The translations under genes were made by a program, and so were the position numbers. From assembly GCF_902506145.1 (NCBI RefSeq), contig NZ_LR733519.1:1710314-1774313 (forward strand): DNA of 64,000 bases, read 5' to 3'. Below, piece by piece: positions 38,522 through 50,043 of this stretch (the first letter of the stretch is position 1; each line of letters opens with the position of its first letter). The notes under the pieces are model-generated. The model made no database searches, was not told where the DNA came from, and worked only from the letters and a program-made list of their open reading frames with translations. The stretch is from Burkholderia sp. 8Y. Its GTDB lineage: Bacteria; Pseudomonadota; Gammaproteobacteria; Burkholderiales; Burkholderiaceae.

Positions 38522-39738
38522 GCACGCTCTGGCATCACTGCCATGCGGCAACGATGACAGGCGGCAAGTATTCGGTCATCGAAGACGCGGCGATCGTGAC
38601 GGACGGCGGGCGCATCGAGTGGATCGGTGCGCGTGCCGACGCGCCGCGCGCGAGCGATTGCGCGCGCGTCGAGCTCGGCGGCGCGTGGGTGACGCCGGGG
38701 CTGATCGATTGCCATACGCATCTCGTTTTCGGCGGCGAGCGCAGCGCCGAATTCGAGGCGCGTCTCGAAGGCGCGAGCTACGCGGAAATCGCGGCGCGCG
38801 GCGGCGGCATCGCGAGCACGGTCCGGGCGACGCGCGAAGCGAGCGAGGACGCGCTGTTCCACGCGGCGCGGTCCCGCGCGCTGGCCCTCATGCGCGACGG
38901 CGTGACGACGCTCGAAGTCAAATCCGGCTACGGTCTCGATCTGGCGAACGAACGCAAGATGCTGCGCGTGGCCCGGCGACTCGCCAGCGCGCTGCCGCTC
39001 ACCGTGCGCGCGACGTGCCTCGCGGCGCATGCGCTGCCGCCCGAGTATGCGGGGCGGGCGGACGACTACATCGCCTACGTCTGCGAAACCATGCTGCCGG
39101 CGCTGGTTGAGGAACATCTCGTCGATGCCGTCGACGCCTTCTGCGAGCAGCTCGCGTTCTCGCCGCAGCAAGTGGAGCGCGTCTTCCGGACGGCGCGTGC
39201 GCTCGGCGTGCCGGTGAAGCTGCATGCGGAGCAGTTGTCGTCGCTGCGCGGCGCGACGCTCGCGGCGGGCTATCAGGCGTTATCGGCGGATCATCTTGAA
39301 TATATGACGGAGGACGACGCCATTGCGATGGCGCGCGCCGGCACCGTCGCCGTGCTGCTGCCCGGCGCGTTTTATATGCTGCGCGAAACGCAAATGCCGC
39401 CCGTCGATGCGCTGCGCCGGCACGGCGTGCCGATTGCGCTCGCGAGCGATCTGAACCCGGGCACGTCGCCGGCGCTGTCGCTGCGCATGATGTTGAACAT
39501 GGGCTGCACGCTTTTTCGGCTGACGCCGGAAGAGGCGCTCGCCGGCGTCACGGTTCACGCGGCGCAGGCACTCGGCCTGAAGGACACGCACGGTTCGCTG
39601 GAAGCGGGGAAGACGGCCGATTTCGTGGCCTGGCGAATCAACCGGCCAGCCGAACTCGCGTACTGGCTCGGCGGCGCGCTGCGGAATCGCGTGGTGCGGA
39701 ACGGCGAGGAGATCGCGTTCGATACGCTGTCCGGATAA
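38518..39738 (+). CDS. hutI: imidazolonepropionase
   Basis: 406 residues, a metal-dependent amidohydrolase that opens 4-imidazolone-5-propionate to formiminoglutamate, the third step of histidine breakdown. Metal ligands show in [12 protein letters not shown] and in [17 protein letters not shown] near the C-terminus holds the catalytic Asp. It is translationally coupled to hutU by a four-base overlap. A hairpin follows the stop. Confidence 0.96.
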   Translation: MSTLWHHCHAATMTGGKYSVIEDAAIVTDGGRIEWIGARADAPRASDCARVELGGAWVTPGLIDCHTHLVFGGERSAEFEARLEGASYAEIAARGGGIASTVRATREASEDALFHAARSRALALMRDGVTTLEVKSGYGLDLANERKMLRVARRLASALPLTVRATCLAAHALPPEYAGRADDYIAYVCETMLPALVEEHLVDAVDAFCEQLAFSPQQVERVFRTARALGVPVKLHAEQLSSLRGATLAAGYQALSADHLEYMTEDDAIAMARAGTVAVLLPGAFYMLRETQMPPVDALRRHGVPIALASDLNPGTSPALSLRMMLNMGCTLFRLTPEEALAGVTVHAAQALGLKDTHGSLEAGKTADFVAWRINRPAELAYWLGGALRNRVVRNGEEIAFDTLSG

Positions 39739-39743
39739 GACGA

Positions 39744-39767
39744 CGCCTCGCCGGAATCGACGAGGCG
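39744..39767 (+). terminator. hairpin after hutI
   Basis: CGCCTCG (39744-39750) pairs with CGAGGCG (39761-39767), six bases after the hutI stop and before the convergent GlsB-type gene. There is no T-run, so strength is uncertain. Confidence 0.5.
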
Positions 39768-39794
39768 CGCCTTATCGCACGTGACGCAAGCGCG

Positions 39795-40049
39795 TCAAAC
39801 GCGGCGCCTGCGGACCATCTCATAAATGAAGAGCAGGATGATCGCGCCGATGACCGAGGCGATCCATCCTGCGGGCTGTCCCGGCTGATACCAGCCGAGC
39901 GCCCGGCCCACGTAGCCCGCGATCAGCGATCCAGCAATGCCGAGCACGATGGTCATGATCCAGCCCATGCTGTCGTCGCCCGGCTTGATGGCGCGTGCGA
40001 TCAGACCGACGACCAGTCCGACGATCAAAGTACCGATGAATGCAAGCAT
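39795..40049 (-). CDS. GlsB/YeaQ/YmgE family membrane protein
   Basis: 84 residues with three membrane helices: MLAFIGTLIVGLVVGLIARAI, IMTIVLGIAGSLIAGYVGRALG and WIASVIGAIILLFIYEMVRRR. This matches the transglycosylase-associated (YeaQ/YmgE, GlsB) family of small stress-induced inner-membrane proteins. Their molecular role is not settled. AAGGAG lies before the Met at 40049. Confidence 0.85.
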   Translation of the reverse strand: MLAFIGTLIVGLVVGLIARAIKPGDDSMGWIMTIVLGIAGSLIAGYVGRALGWYQPGQPAGWIASVIGAIILLFIYEMVRRRRV

Positions 40050-40266
40050 GCGGTTGCTCCTTGACGTGATTTGCTGCGTGTTAGCAGATAGCGTCCGGGC
40101 GTTGCCCGGTCTTTCAAAGTAGCACGGCCGGTAGCATTTGAGTATGGCACCGGCCGTTGCGCGCGGCATAGGCCGTTCGGCTAAAGCGGATAGCACGCCG
40201 GATGCCACGCATGACGGCGCGGTAGAATTCGTCTCATTGCTTCACGCACGGAAACAGCACTGGACG

Positions 40267-40755
40267 ATGACCGACTCCGCACTCCCTTCCACCGACGACC
40301 CACTCCACGAAGACCGGCTCTGGCGCGACGACGGCTGGACCGCTCGCGTCATCAAGAACGAAGATGACGACGGCTGGGCCGTCGAGATGATTCAGGCGGG
40401 CGAGGCCGAGCCTGCGCTCGTCGGTCCGTGGACGATGGGCCGCGACAAAAAGAACCCGAAGCCGCTCGACGCGGCCGCGTTTCGCACGCTGGTCAAGACG
40501 GCGTCGGAAGTGCTGCGCCGCCATGAGCAGCAGCGTCACGCGATGCTGCACAAGAACGTCACCATCGACGTGCGCGGCGAGGAGATCACGGTCACGCTCG
40601 ACATCGTTCCCGACGACGACGATCCGTACGCCGATCTGAGGGCGATCGATCCATTCGGCGGCCAACTGGCGCATGTGCGCGTCTCGCCCGCGTTCAAGCT
40701 GAACAAGGCGAGCGCGGAGCGGTGGGCCGAGAACGACTTCGCGAAGCCGAACTGA
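40267..40755 (+). CDS. conserved hypothetical protein, 162 aa
   Basis: Soluble acidic protein (162 residues) without cysteine, signal peptide or membrane helix. The N-terminal half has RLWRDDGWTARVIKNEDDDGWAVEMIQAGEAEPALVGPWTMGRDKKNPKPLD; the C-terminal half is beta-rich (NVTIDVRGEEITVTLDIVPDDDD). I recognise it only as a protein type common in Burkholderia. The Met at 40267 fits the coding character better than upstream starts. It ends before a strong two-way terminator. Confidence 0.72.
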   Translation: MTDSALPSTDDPLHEDRLWRDDGWTARVIKNEDDDGWAVEMIQAGEAEPALVGPWTMGRDKKNPKPLDAAAFRTLVKTASEVLRRHEQQRHAMLHKNVTIDVRGEEITVTLDIVPDDDDPYADLRAIDPFGGQLAHVRVSPAFKLNKASAERWAENDFAKPN

Positions 40756-40791
40756 ACGGGCGGCGCGCTCGCCGTGCTCGCTGTCAAAAGA

Positions 40792-40821
40792 AAATGCCAT
40801 CACGCGAACGTGATGGCATTT
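40792..40821. terminator. bidirectional terminator
   Basis: A 13-base perfect stem, AAATGCCATCACG (40792-40804) with CGTGATGGCATTT (40809-40821), around a CGAA loop. A-rich and T-rich flanks serve both strands. It separates two convergent genes. Confidence 0.88.
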
Positions 40822-40847
40822 CTATTTCGGCGTGAAGCGGACGTTTC

Positions 40848-42662
40848 TTACTTGACGACGAATTCGATTCGACGATTCGCGAAGCGTCCGCTCGCGGTCG
40901 CATTGTCGGCTACGGGATTCGCGTCGCCGTAGCCCGTCGCGGCGAGCGACTGCGGCGGCACGCCGTTCTTGACGAGGAAAGCGCGAACGGCTTGCGCGCG
41001 CTCTTTCGACATTTCGAGCTTCGCGGGCGGTGCGCCTACGCCGTCCGAATACCCGGCGATTTCCAGGTTCACCATCGAGCCCTTCGCCGCGCAATTCTTC
41101 AGGAGCTGCGCTGTTTCGCCGAGCGTCGCGGCCGCGCCTTCCGGCACCGTGGCGCTCGAACGGCCGAAGTTGACCACTTGCAGGTCCAGCACCGACGTGA
41201 GCTTCTGGCCGGAACAGGCGTCGTCGGTGGCGAGGAGCGTCTTCATCGCGCTGCGAAACGACTGCGTGGCGCTCGCCACCGCGCTGTCGACGTCGAACGC
41301 GCTGACCTGGAACATGCCGCCGAGCGAGTTCTTCAGGCGGTCGGTCCATCCGAGCTTGGCGTCGGCGGCCGCGCCGCTCAATTCCACTTTCGAGCCGATG
41401 AGCTTCGCCTCGGCGCCCGGCACCGCCATGAGCGGCGTCAGCTCTTTCAGTCGCGAGAGCCACGGGGCCGGGGGCGTACCTGCCGCCACCGAGACGTCCG
41501 CGCTATAGCCCTTGCCGAAGCGGCGATCGAGCGTCTGAATCAGCTGCTGCTTTTCCGCCTCACTGCCGACGGTCGCCTCAATCGACGGGACGCCTGCCTC
41601 GTTGACGGAAAACACCAGTTGCGCGTCCTTCGCTGCCGCAGCCGGCGCGCTGGTTTCGGCGCTGGAACTGGCGATGGCCGACGAAGCAGCGATGGCAGTC
41701 GACGCCGTATCGATCGACGCCGCGGCTTGCGAGGCCGGCTGCGCGACGGTCGCCACCGGGGTCGTTTCCGCGTTCGAACTGAGATCGACGCTCGGGTTGT
41801 GCGTGAAGCCGCGGTAGTACACGAGCGCGAGAATCGCCGCGAGCACCGCGAAAAGCAGCCAGACCGCCTTATTGGACCGCTTCGGCGCCGGCTTGCGCAC
41901 CGGAGCGCGCATGGGTGCGGATTTCGTCGCCGTCGGTGCAGGGGGCGGTGCCGGCGGCGCGGGCGGGGGCGGCGGTGCGACCACCGGAGCCGTGTTTCGC
42001 GCCAGCGCCGGGGCAGCGTGGCTTACGCCGGCCGCAGCAGGCATGGCGGGTTCATCGCCGAAATCCAGCGTCGATCCGACTGCGTCCAGCCGCGCGCCGA
42101 TGCTGCTCACGAAACCATCCACGTTGCCCAGGCCGATGGCGCTCGCTGCGTTATGCGTGAGCGATGCGCGCATTTCGCCGATCTGGTCGCGCAGCAAGCC
42201 CGGCAACTGCGACAGGTTTGCCTGCGAGAGCAGAAAGTGATGCTTGAGAATGCCGAACATGATGGCCGACAACATGCCCGCGAGCGCGGACGTGGCCTGT
42301 ACCGGCACGCCCGTCTCGGCCGATACCGCGTCGGTCAGCGCATCGATGCGCTGGCCCGTCGCGCGGGAGGCGAGCAGATGACCGGATGTTTCGAGGTGCT
42401 TCAGCCCGGCGGTCGTCGTGATGACGTTTCGCAACTGCTCGCTCACGAAGGCGTTCGCCTCGGGCGACATGATGACGGAATACACGGAACGCGCGCCGTC
42501 GGCGAGCGCCGACCGGTCCATGACCGCCGCAACGAGTCCCGGCGCGGTGCGCGCGGCCAGTTGCTGCACGATCTGCGCAGGAATGCCGAACTTCTGCGAT
42601 AGCTGTTCCGCAATCTCGCTGGAGATCGCGGTGTTGACCGCCTGAACCAGATTGATACTCAT
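40848..42662 (-). CDS. DUF937 - transmembrane - OmpA protein
   Basis: 604 residues. Residues 1 to about 165 look like a DUF937/YidB-type helical domain (AISSEIAEQLSQKFGIPAQIVQQLAARTAPGLVAAVMD). A long Pro/Ala-rich stretch (about 225-265) leads to one membrane helix (about 268-288, AVWLLFAVLAAILALVYYRG). Then come an Ala/Ser linker, a BON-like repeat (about 350-480) and a C-terminal OmpA domain (about 490-604: VNFGRSSATVPEGAAATLGET; LEIAGYSDGVG; NRRIEFVVK). It would sit in the inner membrane with its OmpA end reaching the wall. Its function is unknown. The start at 42662 follows AGGAT. Confidence 0.83.
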   Translation of the reverse strand: MSINLVQAVNTAISSEIAEQLSQKFGIPAQIVQQLAARTAPGLVAAVMDRSALADGARSVYSVIMSPEANAFVSEQLRNVITTTAGLKHLETSGHLLASRATGQRIDALTDAVSAETGVPVQATSALAGMLSAIMFGILKHHFLLSQANLSQLPGLLRDQIGEMRASLTHNAASAIGLGNVDGFVSSIGARLDAVGSTLDFGDEPAMPAAAGVSHAAPALARNTAPVVAPPPPPAPPAPPPAPTATKSAPMRAPVRKPAPKRSNKAVWLLFAVLAAILALVYYRGFTHNPSVDLSSNAETTPVATVAQPASQAAASIDTASTAIAASSAIASSSAETSAPAAAAKDAQLVFSVNEAGVPSIEATVGSEAEKQQLIQTLDRRFGKGYSADVSVAAGTPPAPWLSRLKELTPLMAVPGAEAKLIGSKVELSGAAADAKLGWTDRLKNSLGGMFQVSAFDVDSAVASATQSFRSAMKTLLATDDACSGQKLTSVLDLQVVNFGRSSATVPEGAAATLGETAQLLKNCAAKGSMVNLEIAGYSDGVGAPPAKLEMSKERAQAVRAFLVKNGVPPQSLAATGYGDANPVADNATASGRFANRRIEFVVK

Positions 42663-42824
42663 CGACTGCCTATCCTTTTCCTGTGACGCCGAGCGCGGGC
42701 GCAATGACGTGCGCATTCTATATGTGCAGGTATCCTGAAAAGATGCTGGGATATTTCTTTACATAAGTGCCGCACGCACGCCACTCAATTAAAGATGGCG
42801 TTTGCAACGCTTGACAGTTCGTTT

Positions 42825-43061
42825 TCAGCGCGAACGCGCGGACGAATCCGAAAAAATCCGCGCGAGGCGCGCTTTCGCAAGCTTGAACCAGACCGGTCTC
42901 GCGGCGGCAGCGTCGAGGTTGCGCGCGGCGACGGCGACCAGCGACAAAACGGATTGGGCGTGGATGAATCTGCGATACGATGCGTCGAGCGGCGAGGTCC
43001 ACGCGCAAGAGCGGCAATCGTGCTTCGCGCAGGTGTTGCAGGGAGGTTGATCGCGATACAT
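42825..43061 (-). CDS. small cysteine-rich hypothetical protein, 78 aa
   Basis: A 78-residue reverse-strand frame with an AGGA site eight bases before ATG 43061 and GC-rich third codon positions like its neighbours. Near the N-terminus it has PPCNTCAKHDCRSCAW, two CxxC pairs that could bind zinc or an iron-sulphur cluster. The C-terminal half is helical and basic. I do not recognise it; the coding call rests on ribosome site, codon pattern and motif. Confidence 0.48.
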   Translation of the reverse strand: MYRDQPPCNTCAKHDCRSCAWTSPLDASYRRFIHAQSVLSLVAVAARNLDAAAARPVWFKLAKARLARIFSDSSARSR

Positions 43062-43227
43062 GAGAGGGTCCTGATTCGAGTACCCGCGCATGATGTGCCA
43101 TCTTGTAACGATTGACGATCAGACGGTTCTGATTGAATCTCAAATTTGCCCGCAAACGGGGCAGAAAGACATCGGATAGCCGTTCGGCCTATGACGTAAG
43201 TGCGAGCACAAGCAAGGAGACATGCAC

Positions 43228-43524
43228 ATGCACTATCTGCTGGTTTATCACCTTTGCGCGGACTATCTGGACCGCCGCGCGCAATTTCGCGACGCGCATC
43301 TGAAACTGGCGTGGGAAGCAGTCGAGCGCGGCGAAATCGTGCTTGCCGGCGCGCTCGATTCGCCGGCCGATCGCGCGATGCTGCTGTTTCAGGGCGACTC
43401 GCCCGCCGCCGCCGAAGCATTCGCGCGCAATGATCCCTATGTGACGAACAAACTCGTCGAACGCTGGGAGGTGCGCAAGTGGAACACGGTAGTCGGCGAA
43501 GACGCGGCCACGCCCGTCCGCTAG
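43228..43524 (+). CDS. YciI family protein
   Basis: 98 residues, ferredoxin-like fold of the YciI family (MHYLLVYHLCADYLDRRAQFRDAHLKLAWEAVERGEIVLAGAL; FARNDPYVTNKLVERWEVRKW). The family His/Asp pair is visible at RDAHL and FARNDPY. Members are small dimeric proteins or enzymes with unclear substrates. Two close Met codons exist; 43228 has AAGGAG at the proper eight-base distance, whereas 43222 is too close. Confidence 0.88.
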   Translation: MHYLLVYHLCADYLDRRAQFRDAHLKLAWEAVERGEIVLAGALDSPADRAMLLFQGDSPAAAEAFARNDPYVTNKLVERWEVRKWNTVVGEDAATPVR

Positions 43525-43541
43525 GTCGGCGGGGCCGGGGC

Positions 43542-44510
43542 TCAGGCGTCCGCGGTCTCTTCGGGACGCCGCCGCGCCGCGCGATACAGGCTCGTGAGCG
43601 TGTCGTTCATCTGTTGCGAACGCTCGAACAATGCCGCGAGCCATTCCACGAAAACCGAGACGCGCGGCGTCGCCTGCCGGCTTTTAAGAAACGCGACCGA
43701 CACCTTCAGCGGCGGCGACTTCCATTGCGGCAGCACTTCCCGCAACTGCCCGGAGCGCAGATAAGGCTGCGCCGCGATGCGCAGCGGCTGAATCAAGCCG
43801 AGCCCTTCGAGCCCGCAGGCGAGGTACGCGTGTTCGTCGGCGACCTGCACGAACCCGCGCATGCTCACGGTGTAGGGCTTGCCGTTCACGTCGAATTCGA
43901 AATCCGCGGGACGGCCGCTTTTCTCCGGCACGCAATTCACCGCGACGTGCCGCGCGAGTTCGTCGAGGCTCGCGGGCGTGCCGTGCTTCTCCAGATAAGC
44001 GGGACTTGCGCACGTCACCTGGTCGAGCACGCCGAGCCGCCGCGCGATCAATCCCGAATCGGGCAATTCGCCCAACTGGATGCTGCAATCGACGCCTTCG
44101 CCGACGAGATCGACGTTGCGAATGCCGATGCCGATCGACAGTTCGATCTGCGGATAACGCGCGTGGAATTCCGGCAGCGCGGGCACGACGATGGACGTCG
44201 CGACGGTATCCGGCATCTCGACGCGCAGCCGTCCGCGCAGCCGCTCTTCAACCGCGCCGAAGCCGGATTCCAGTTCGTCGATGTCGGCGAGAATCTGCGC
44301 GCAGCGTTCGTAGTAGGCCGCGCCGTCGACGGTCAGGTTCAGGCGCCGTGTCGTGCGTGCGAGCAGTTGCACGCCGACGAGTGCTTCGAGTTGTTGCACG
44401 GTCGTCGAGACGCTCGCACGCGGCATGCCGAGCGATTCGGCGGCGCGCGTGAAGCTGTTCGTATCGACGACACGCGTAAAGACACGCATGGCATGGACGC
44501 GATCGATCAC
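43542..44510 (-). CDS. LysR-type transcriptional regulator
   Basis: 322 residues. N-terminal winged helix (MRVFTRVVDTNSFTRAAESLGMPRASVSTTVQQLEALVGVQLLARTTRRL), then the effector-binding domain (RLRVEMPDTVATSIVVPALPEFHARYPQIELSIGIG). It belongs to the large CrgA/AaeR-like group, and no target can be named. The start codon appears to be GTG at 44510 (reads MIDRVHAMRVF); ATG 44489 is an alternative. It is convergent with yciI and has no obvious divergent partner except the stretch before the MscS gene on the same strand. Confidence 0.88.
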   Translation of the reverse strand: MIDRVHAMRVFTRVVDTNSFTRAAESLGMPRASVSTTVQQLEALVGVQLLARTTRRLNLTVDGAAYYERCAQILADIDELESGFGAVEERLRGRLRVEMPDTVATSIVVPALPEFHARYPQIELSIGIGIRNVDLVGEGVDCSIQLGELPDSGLIARRLGVLDQVTCASPAYLEKHGTPASLDELARHVAVNCVPEKSGRPADFEFDVNGKPYTVSMRGFVQVADEHAYLACGLEGLGLIQPLRIAAQPYLRSGQLREVLPQWKSPPLKVSVAFLKSRQATPRVSVFVEWLAALFERSQQMNDTLTSLYRAARRRPEETADA

Positions 44511-44668
44511 GTGAATTTTCCTTGTTCCCGATGGAAGGCGATGCGTACGCGCCGGGCAAGCCGAGGACGCATCGGCGAATGGTCACATCGTAAGGACCGG
44601 CGCGCGTTGCGTGAATACACAAAACTGGACGATTCTTGCCTGATTCTTCCAGCAGAAAACGCGGCGCC

Positions 44669-45934
44669 TCAAAGCGTCGGCATTTCGCCGCGCAGGCGTC
44701 CCGCGACGCCCGCGAAGTCGGTGCCCGAAGGCGCCTGATACAGCCGCAGACCCATCTCGGGCAGGATCGCGAGCAGATGATCGAAGACGTCGCCCTGAAT
44801 GCGCTCGTATTGCGTCCATGCAGTCGTCGCGGTGAAACAGTAGACCTCGACCGGAATGCCTTGCGATTCCGGCTCCATCATGCGAACCATGATTGTCATG
44901 TCCTGCCGTATCTCCGGATGATGCTGCAGATACGCAAGCGCGTATTCGCGGAACGTGCCGATGTTCGTGAGCCGCCGGCGGTTCGCGGGTTCCGCCGCGA
45001 GGTCGCCGAGATTGCGGTTCGCCTGCTCCACTTCCGTCTGCTTCTGCAGCAGGTAATCGTGCAGCAAGCGGAATCGCATCATGCGTTGCGTTTCTTCATC
45101 GGTGAGAAAGCGCACGCATTGCGCGTCGATACGCATGGTCCGCTTGATGCGCCGTCCGCCCGATTCGAACATGTGCCGATAGTTGCGATAGCTCTCAGAA
45201 AAGAGCTTGTACGTAGGCACCGTCGTGATGGTGTTGTCCCAGTTCTGCACTTTGACCGTATGCAGCGCGATATCCTTCACCGCGCCATCGGCCAACGCTT
45301 GCGGCATCTCGATCCAGTCGCCGATGCGCAACATGTCGTTCGACGTGAGCTGCGTGCTCGCGACGAGCGACAACAGCGTGTCCTTGAACACGAGCAGCAG
45401 CACGGCGGACAGCGCGCCGAGCCCGGAGAGCATCCAGAGCGGCGAACGGTCGATGAGAATCGACAGCACCAGCACGAAGCAGATCAGCGCGAGCGCGAGC
45501 TTGCCGATCTGGATATAGCCCTTGATGGAGCGCGTCTGCGCCTCCTTGCTCGCGGCGTAGACGTCCTGCCACGCCGAAAGCGCGCTGCCGGTCGCGAGAA
45601 ACACGCAGACCCACGCCGCGCCGTGCGCGAGCCGCGCCACCGCCGTCGCCCACGGCCCGATATGCGGCACTTCGCCGATGCCGATGGCCACGACCGCGAA
45701 CGGCGCCGCATACCAGAGCCGGTGATACGCGCGATGCCGGAGGAACGCCTGATCCCATGCCACGTGCCCGGCGAGGACGAGCAGCCGATGCGCGACCCGA
45801 AGCAGCAGACGCGCGATGACCCATTGCACGAACTCCGCGATGACGAAGAGCGCAACGAGCCCGAGGAGCAGTTGCGCCCACGGCTGCGTCGGAAGATGGC
45901 GGGAAAGCGTGTCGGGAAGCCAGTCGAGGTTCAT
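44669..45934 (-). CDS. MscS-family mechanosensitive channel (YbdG-like)
   Basis: 421 residues with about five membrane helices at the N-terminus and an MscS pore/beta domain: SAVLLLVFKDTLLSLVASTQLTSNDMLRIGDWIEMPQALADGAVKDIALHTVKVQNWDNTITTVPTYKLFSESYRNY. The size, the extended C-terminal domain and WDNTITTVPTYKL match YbdG/MscM-type miniconductance channels that protect against osmotic downshock. The start was set at Met 45934; the longer frame adds a basic segment not typical of the family. Confidence 0.9.
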   Translation of the reverse strand: MNLDWLPDTLSRHLPTQPWAQLLLGLVALFVIAEFVQWVIARLLLRVAHRLLVLAGHVAWDQAFLRHRAYHRLWYAAPFAVVAIGIGEVPHIGPWATAVARLAHGAAWVCVFLATGSALSAWQDVYAASKEAQTRSIKGYIQIGKLALALICFVLVLSILIDRSPLWMLSGLGALSAVLLLVFKDTLLSLVASTQLTSNDMLRIGDWIEMPQALADGAVKDIALHTVKVQNWDNTITTVPTYKLFSESYRNYRHMFESGGRRIKRTMRIDAQCVRFLTDEETQRMMRFRLLHDYLLQKQTEVEQANRNLGDLAAEPANRRRLTNIGTFREYALAYLQHHPEIRQDMTIMVRMMEPESQGIPVEVYCFTATTAWTQYERIQGDVFDHLLAILPEMGLRLYQAPSGTDFAGVAGRLRGEMPTL

Positions 45935-46110
45935 GCGTGGATGAAAGCCGAAGAAGCGATGCGTCCCGTATTGTGCATGAACGCGCACGGCGCGTCGGAC
46001 GACATTCGCCGCTTATCGGAAACCCCAGTTCGATGAAAATGAATTTTTTTCGGCGATGGTTTTGGGTAAACATACTTTCACCGCGACTTCCGAGCAGCCT
46101 GCCGCCGCGT

Positions 46111-47103
46111 ATGTCCCGCCGTCCACCGGTCGAACCGCCCGCGAGTGCCGACGAACTCATTTCGACGCGCATCGCCGCCGCCATGCCGATGCTCACGCCG
46201 ATCCATCAGCGCATGGGCGCGTTCGTGCTGGCGAACCTGTTCCGCTCGGCGACCATGCGGATCGACGAGCTGGCGGACGCCGTCGGCGCGTCCATCGCGA
46301 CGGCCAACCGCTTCGCGCGGGCGCTCGGTTTCTCCGGCTATCCCGCGTTCCGGGAGGCGCTCGTGCGCGGTTTCGAGGCGACCATCGCGCCGGTCGAGCG
46401 CCTGCGCTCGTCGCGGCAATCGCCTGCGAGCGGAGCCGAAGTCTTCGAGGCGTCGCTGGCTCAGGCGGCGGGGAACGTGCGTCTCGCGCAGACATCGGTC
46501 GATAGCGCGAAGGCCGAATCGCTCGTCGACGCCATTCTCGGCGCGCAACGCGTCTTCGTGCTCGGCTACGGCGCAAGCGCGTTTCTAGCGGGTTTGATGG
46601 AGCACGGCCTCACGCCGTACTGCGCGAACGTGCAGTCGCTCGCGCTCCACGGCGGGCCGTCGCACGCGGCGCGGCGGCTGTTCACGGCATCGCCCGAAGA
46701 CGTGCTCATCGCGATTGCCTTTCCGCGCTATGTCGACGACACCATCGCGCTCGCGCGGCAAGCGCAGCAGCGCGGCGTGCGCGTCGTCGCGCTCACGGAC
46801 AGCGGTGCGTCGCCGCTCGCGTGCATCGCGGACCTCGTGCTCACGATCCGCGCCGAGCGCAGGCTCGCCGCCAATTGCGATACAGCGGTGCTCGCCGTGA
46901 TCGAGGCACTCTGCGACGCGGTCGCGCACCGCGCAAAACGCTCGGTGGAAGCCGCATCGGGCCTCACCGAATTCGTGCTGCCCTGGCTCGTCGCGCCGCC
47001 GATATTGAGCGGAGCGGCGACCGGACCAACGGCCACGCCCGCGCACGCGCCGCGTCGCGCATCCGCCAAGCGACACCCTCACACGGAGCCGCGCGAAACA
47101 TGA
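46111..47103 (+). CDS. RpiR/MurR family transcriptional regulator
   Basis: 330 residues: an N-terminal HTH_6 domain (MGAFVLANLFRSATMRIDELADAVGASIATANRFARALGFSGYPAFREALVRG) and a C-terminal SIS sugar-isomerase domain (VFVLGYGASAFLAGLMEHGL; EDVLIAIAFPRYVDDTIALARQAQQRGVRVVALTDS). Such regulators usually bind phosphosugars or amino-sugar ligands, but close relatives sit in front of peptide-transport operons like this one. It is the first gene of the cluster, overlapping the next by four bases. Met 46111 is favoured; Met 46033 is possible. An imperfect GAAAA/TTTTC repeat at 46035-46051 may be its own operator. Confidence 0.85.
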   Translation: MSRRPPVEPPASADELISTRIAAAMPMLTPIHQRMGAFVLANLFRSATMRIDELADAVGASIATANRFARALGFSGYPAFREALVRGFEATIAPVERLRSSRQSPASGAEVFEASLAQAAGNVRLAQTSVDSAKAESLVDAILGAQRVFVLGYGASAFLAGLMEHGLTPYCANVQSLALHGGPSHAARRLFTASPEDVLIAIAFPRYVDDTIALARQAQQRGVRVVALTDSGASPLACIADLVLTIRAERRLAANCDTAVLAVIEALCDAVAHRAKRSVEAASGLTEFVLPWLVAPPILSGAATGPTATPAHAPRRASAKRHPHTEPRET

Positions 47104-48073
47104 GCGCCATTCCAGTCATCGCCATTCACGGCGGCGCGGGCACGATCCTGCGCTCGGCCATGAGCACCGACGCCGAAGCGCGCTATCACGCGGCGCTCGG
47201 CGACATTCTGCGCGCCGGCCAGCGCGTGCTCGCCGACGGCGGCAGCGCGCTCGATGCCGTGACCGAGGCCGTGCGTCTGCTCGAAGACTGTCCGCTCTTC
47301 AACGCAGGCCACGGCGCGGTGTTCACGGCGGCAGGCACCCATGAACTCGACGCGTCCATCATGGATGGCGCGACGCTCGACGCCGGCGCGGTCTGCTGCG
47401 TGACGCGCGTGAGGAACCCCGTGCTCGCCGCGCGCCGCGTGCTGGACGTGAGCGAGCACGTGATGTTCACCGCTGCGGGCGCGGAGGCGTTCGCAGAGGC
47501 GCAGGGACTGGAATTCGTCGATCCGTCGTACTTTCATACCGACGCGCGGTATCAGCAGTGGCTCAGTGCGCGCGGCGCGTCGGGCACGCTGCTGGATCAC
47601 GACGCCGCGACACGCGTCGCACAAGAGACAGGCGAGGACGATCCGATCGATCCGGCGAAGAAGTTCGGCACGGTCGGCGCGGTCGCGCTGGATGCGCAGG
47701 GTCATCTAGCGGCGGCGACATCCACGGGCGGCATGACGAACAAACAGGCGGGCCGCGTCGGCGATGCGCCGTTGATCGGCGCGGGCTGCTACGCGAACGA
47801 CGCGACGTGCGCTGTGTCGACCACGGGCACCGGCGAAATGTTCATGCGTATGCTCGCGGCGTACGACGTCTCCGCCCAGATGGAGTACCGCGGAATGACG
47901 CTCGAGGCCGCAGCGGACGATGTCGTGATGAAGAAGCTGCCGCGTATCGATGGACGCGGCGGCCTGATCGCCGTCGACGCAGCCGGCAACGTCACGCTGC
48001 CGTTCAACACCGAAGGCATGTATCGCGGCTTCGCGCGGGTCGGCGAGCAGGCGGTCACGGCCATCTACCGCTC

Positions 48074-48077
<4 letters not shown>
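47100..48077 (+). CDS. iaaA: isoaspartyl peptidase / L-asparaginase (Ntn hydrolase)
   Basis: 325 residues of the plant-type asparaginase family. It cleaves beta-aspartyl dipeptides and asparagine after self-processing. The N-terminal [10 protein letters not shown] is typical and the nucleophile is Thr191 in [12 protein letters not shown], with [27 protein letters not shown] after it. It is coupled to the RpiR gene (ATGA) and to the ABC ATPase (ATGA). In E. coli the equivalent iaaA heads the gsiABCD operon, the same order as here. Confidence 0.93.
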
Positions 48078-49975
<1,898 letters not shown>

Positions 49976-50043
49976 CGTGAGCCGGTGAGCGGATGCAGAA
50001 ACACATCGCAGTGAACCATAACGTCAAGCCAAGGAGTCCCACG

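Noticed and set aside
36854..38551. Minus-strand frame opposite hutU
   Set aside because: Antisense of a conserved enzyme; no start signal or family match.
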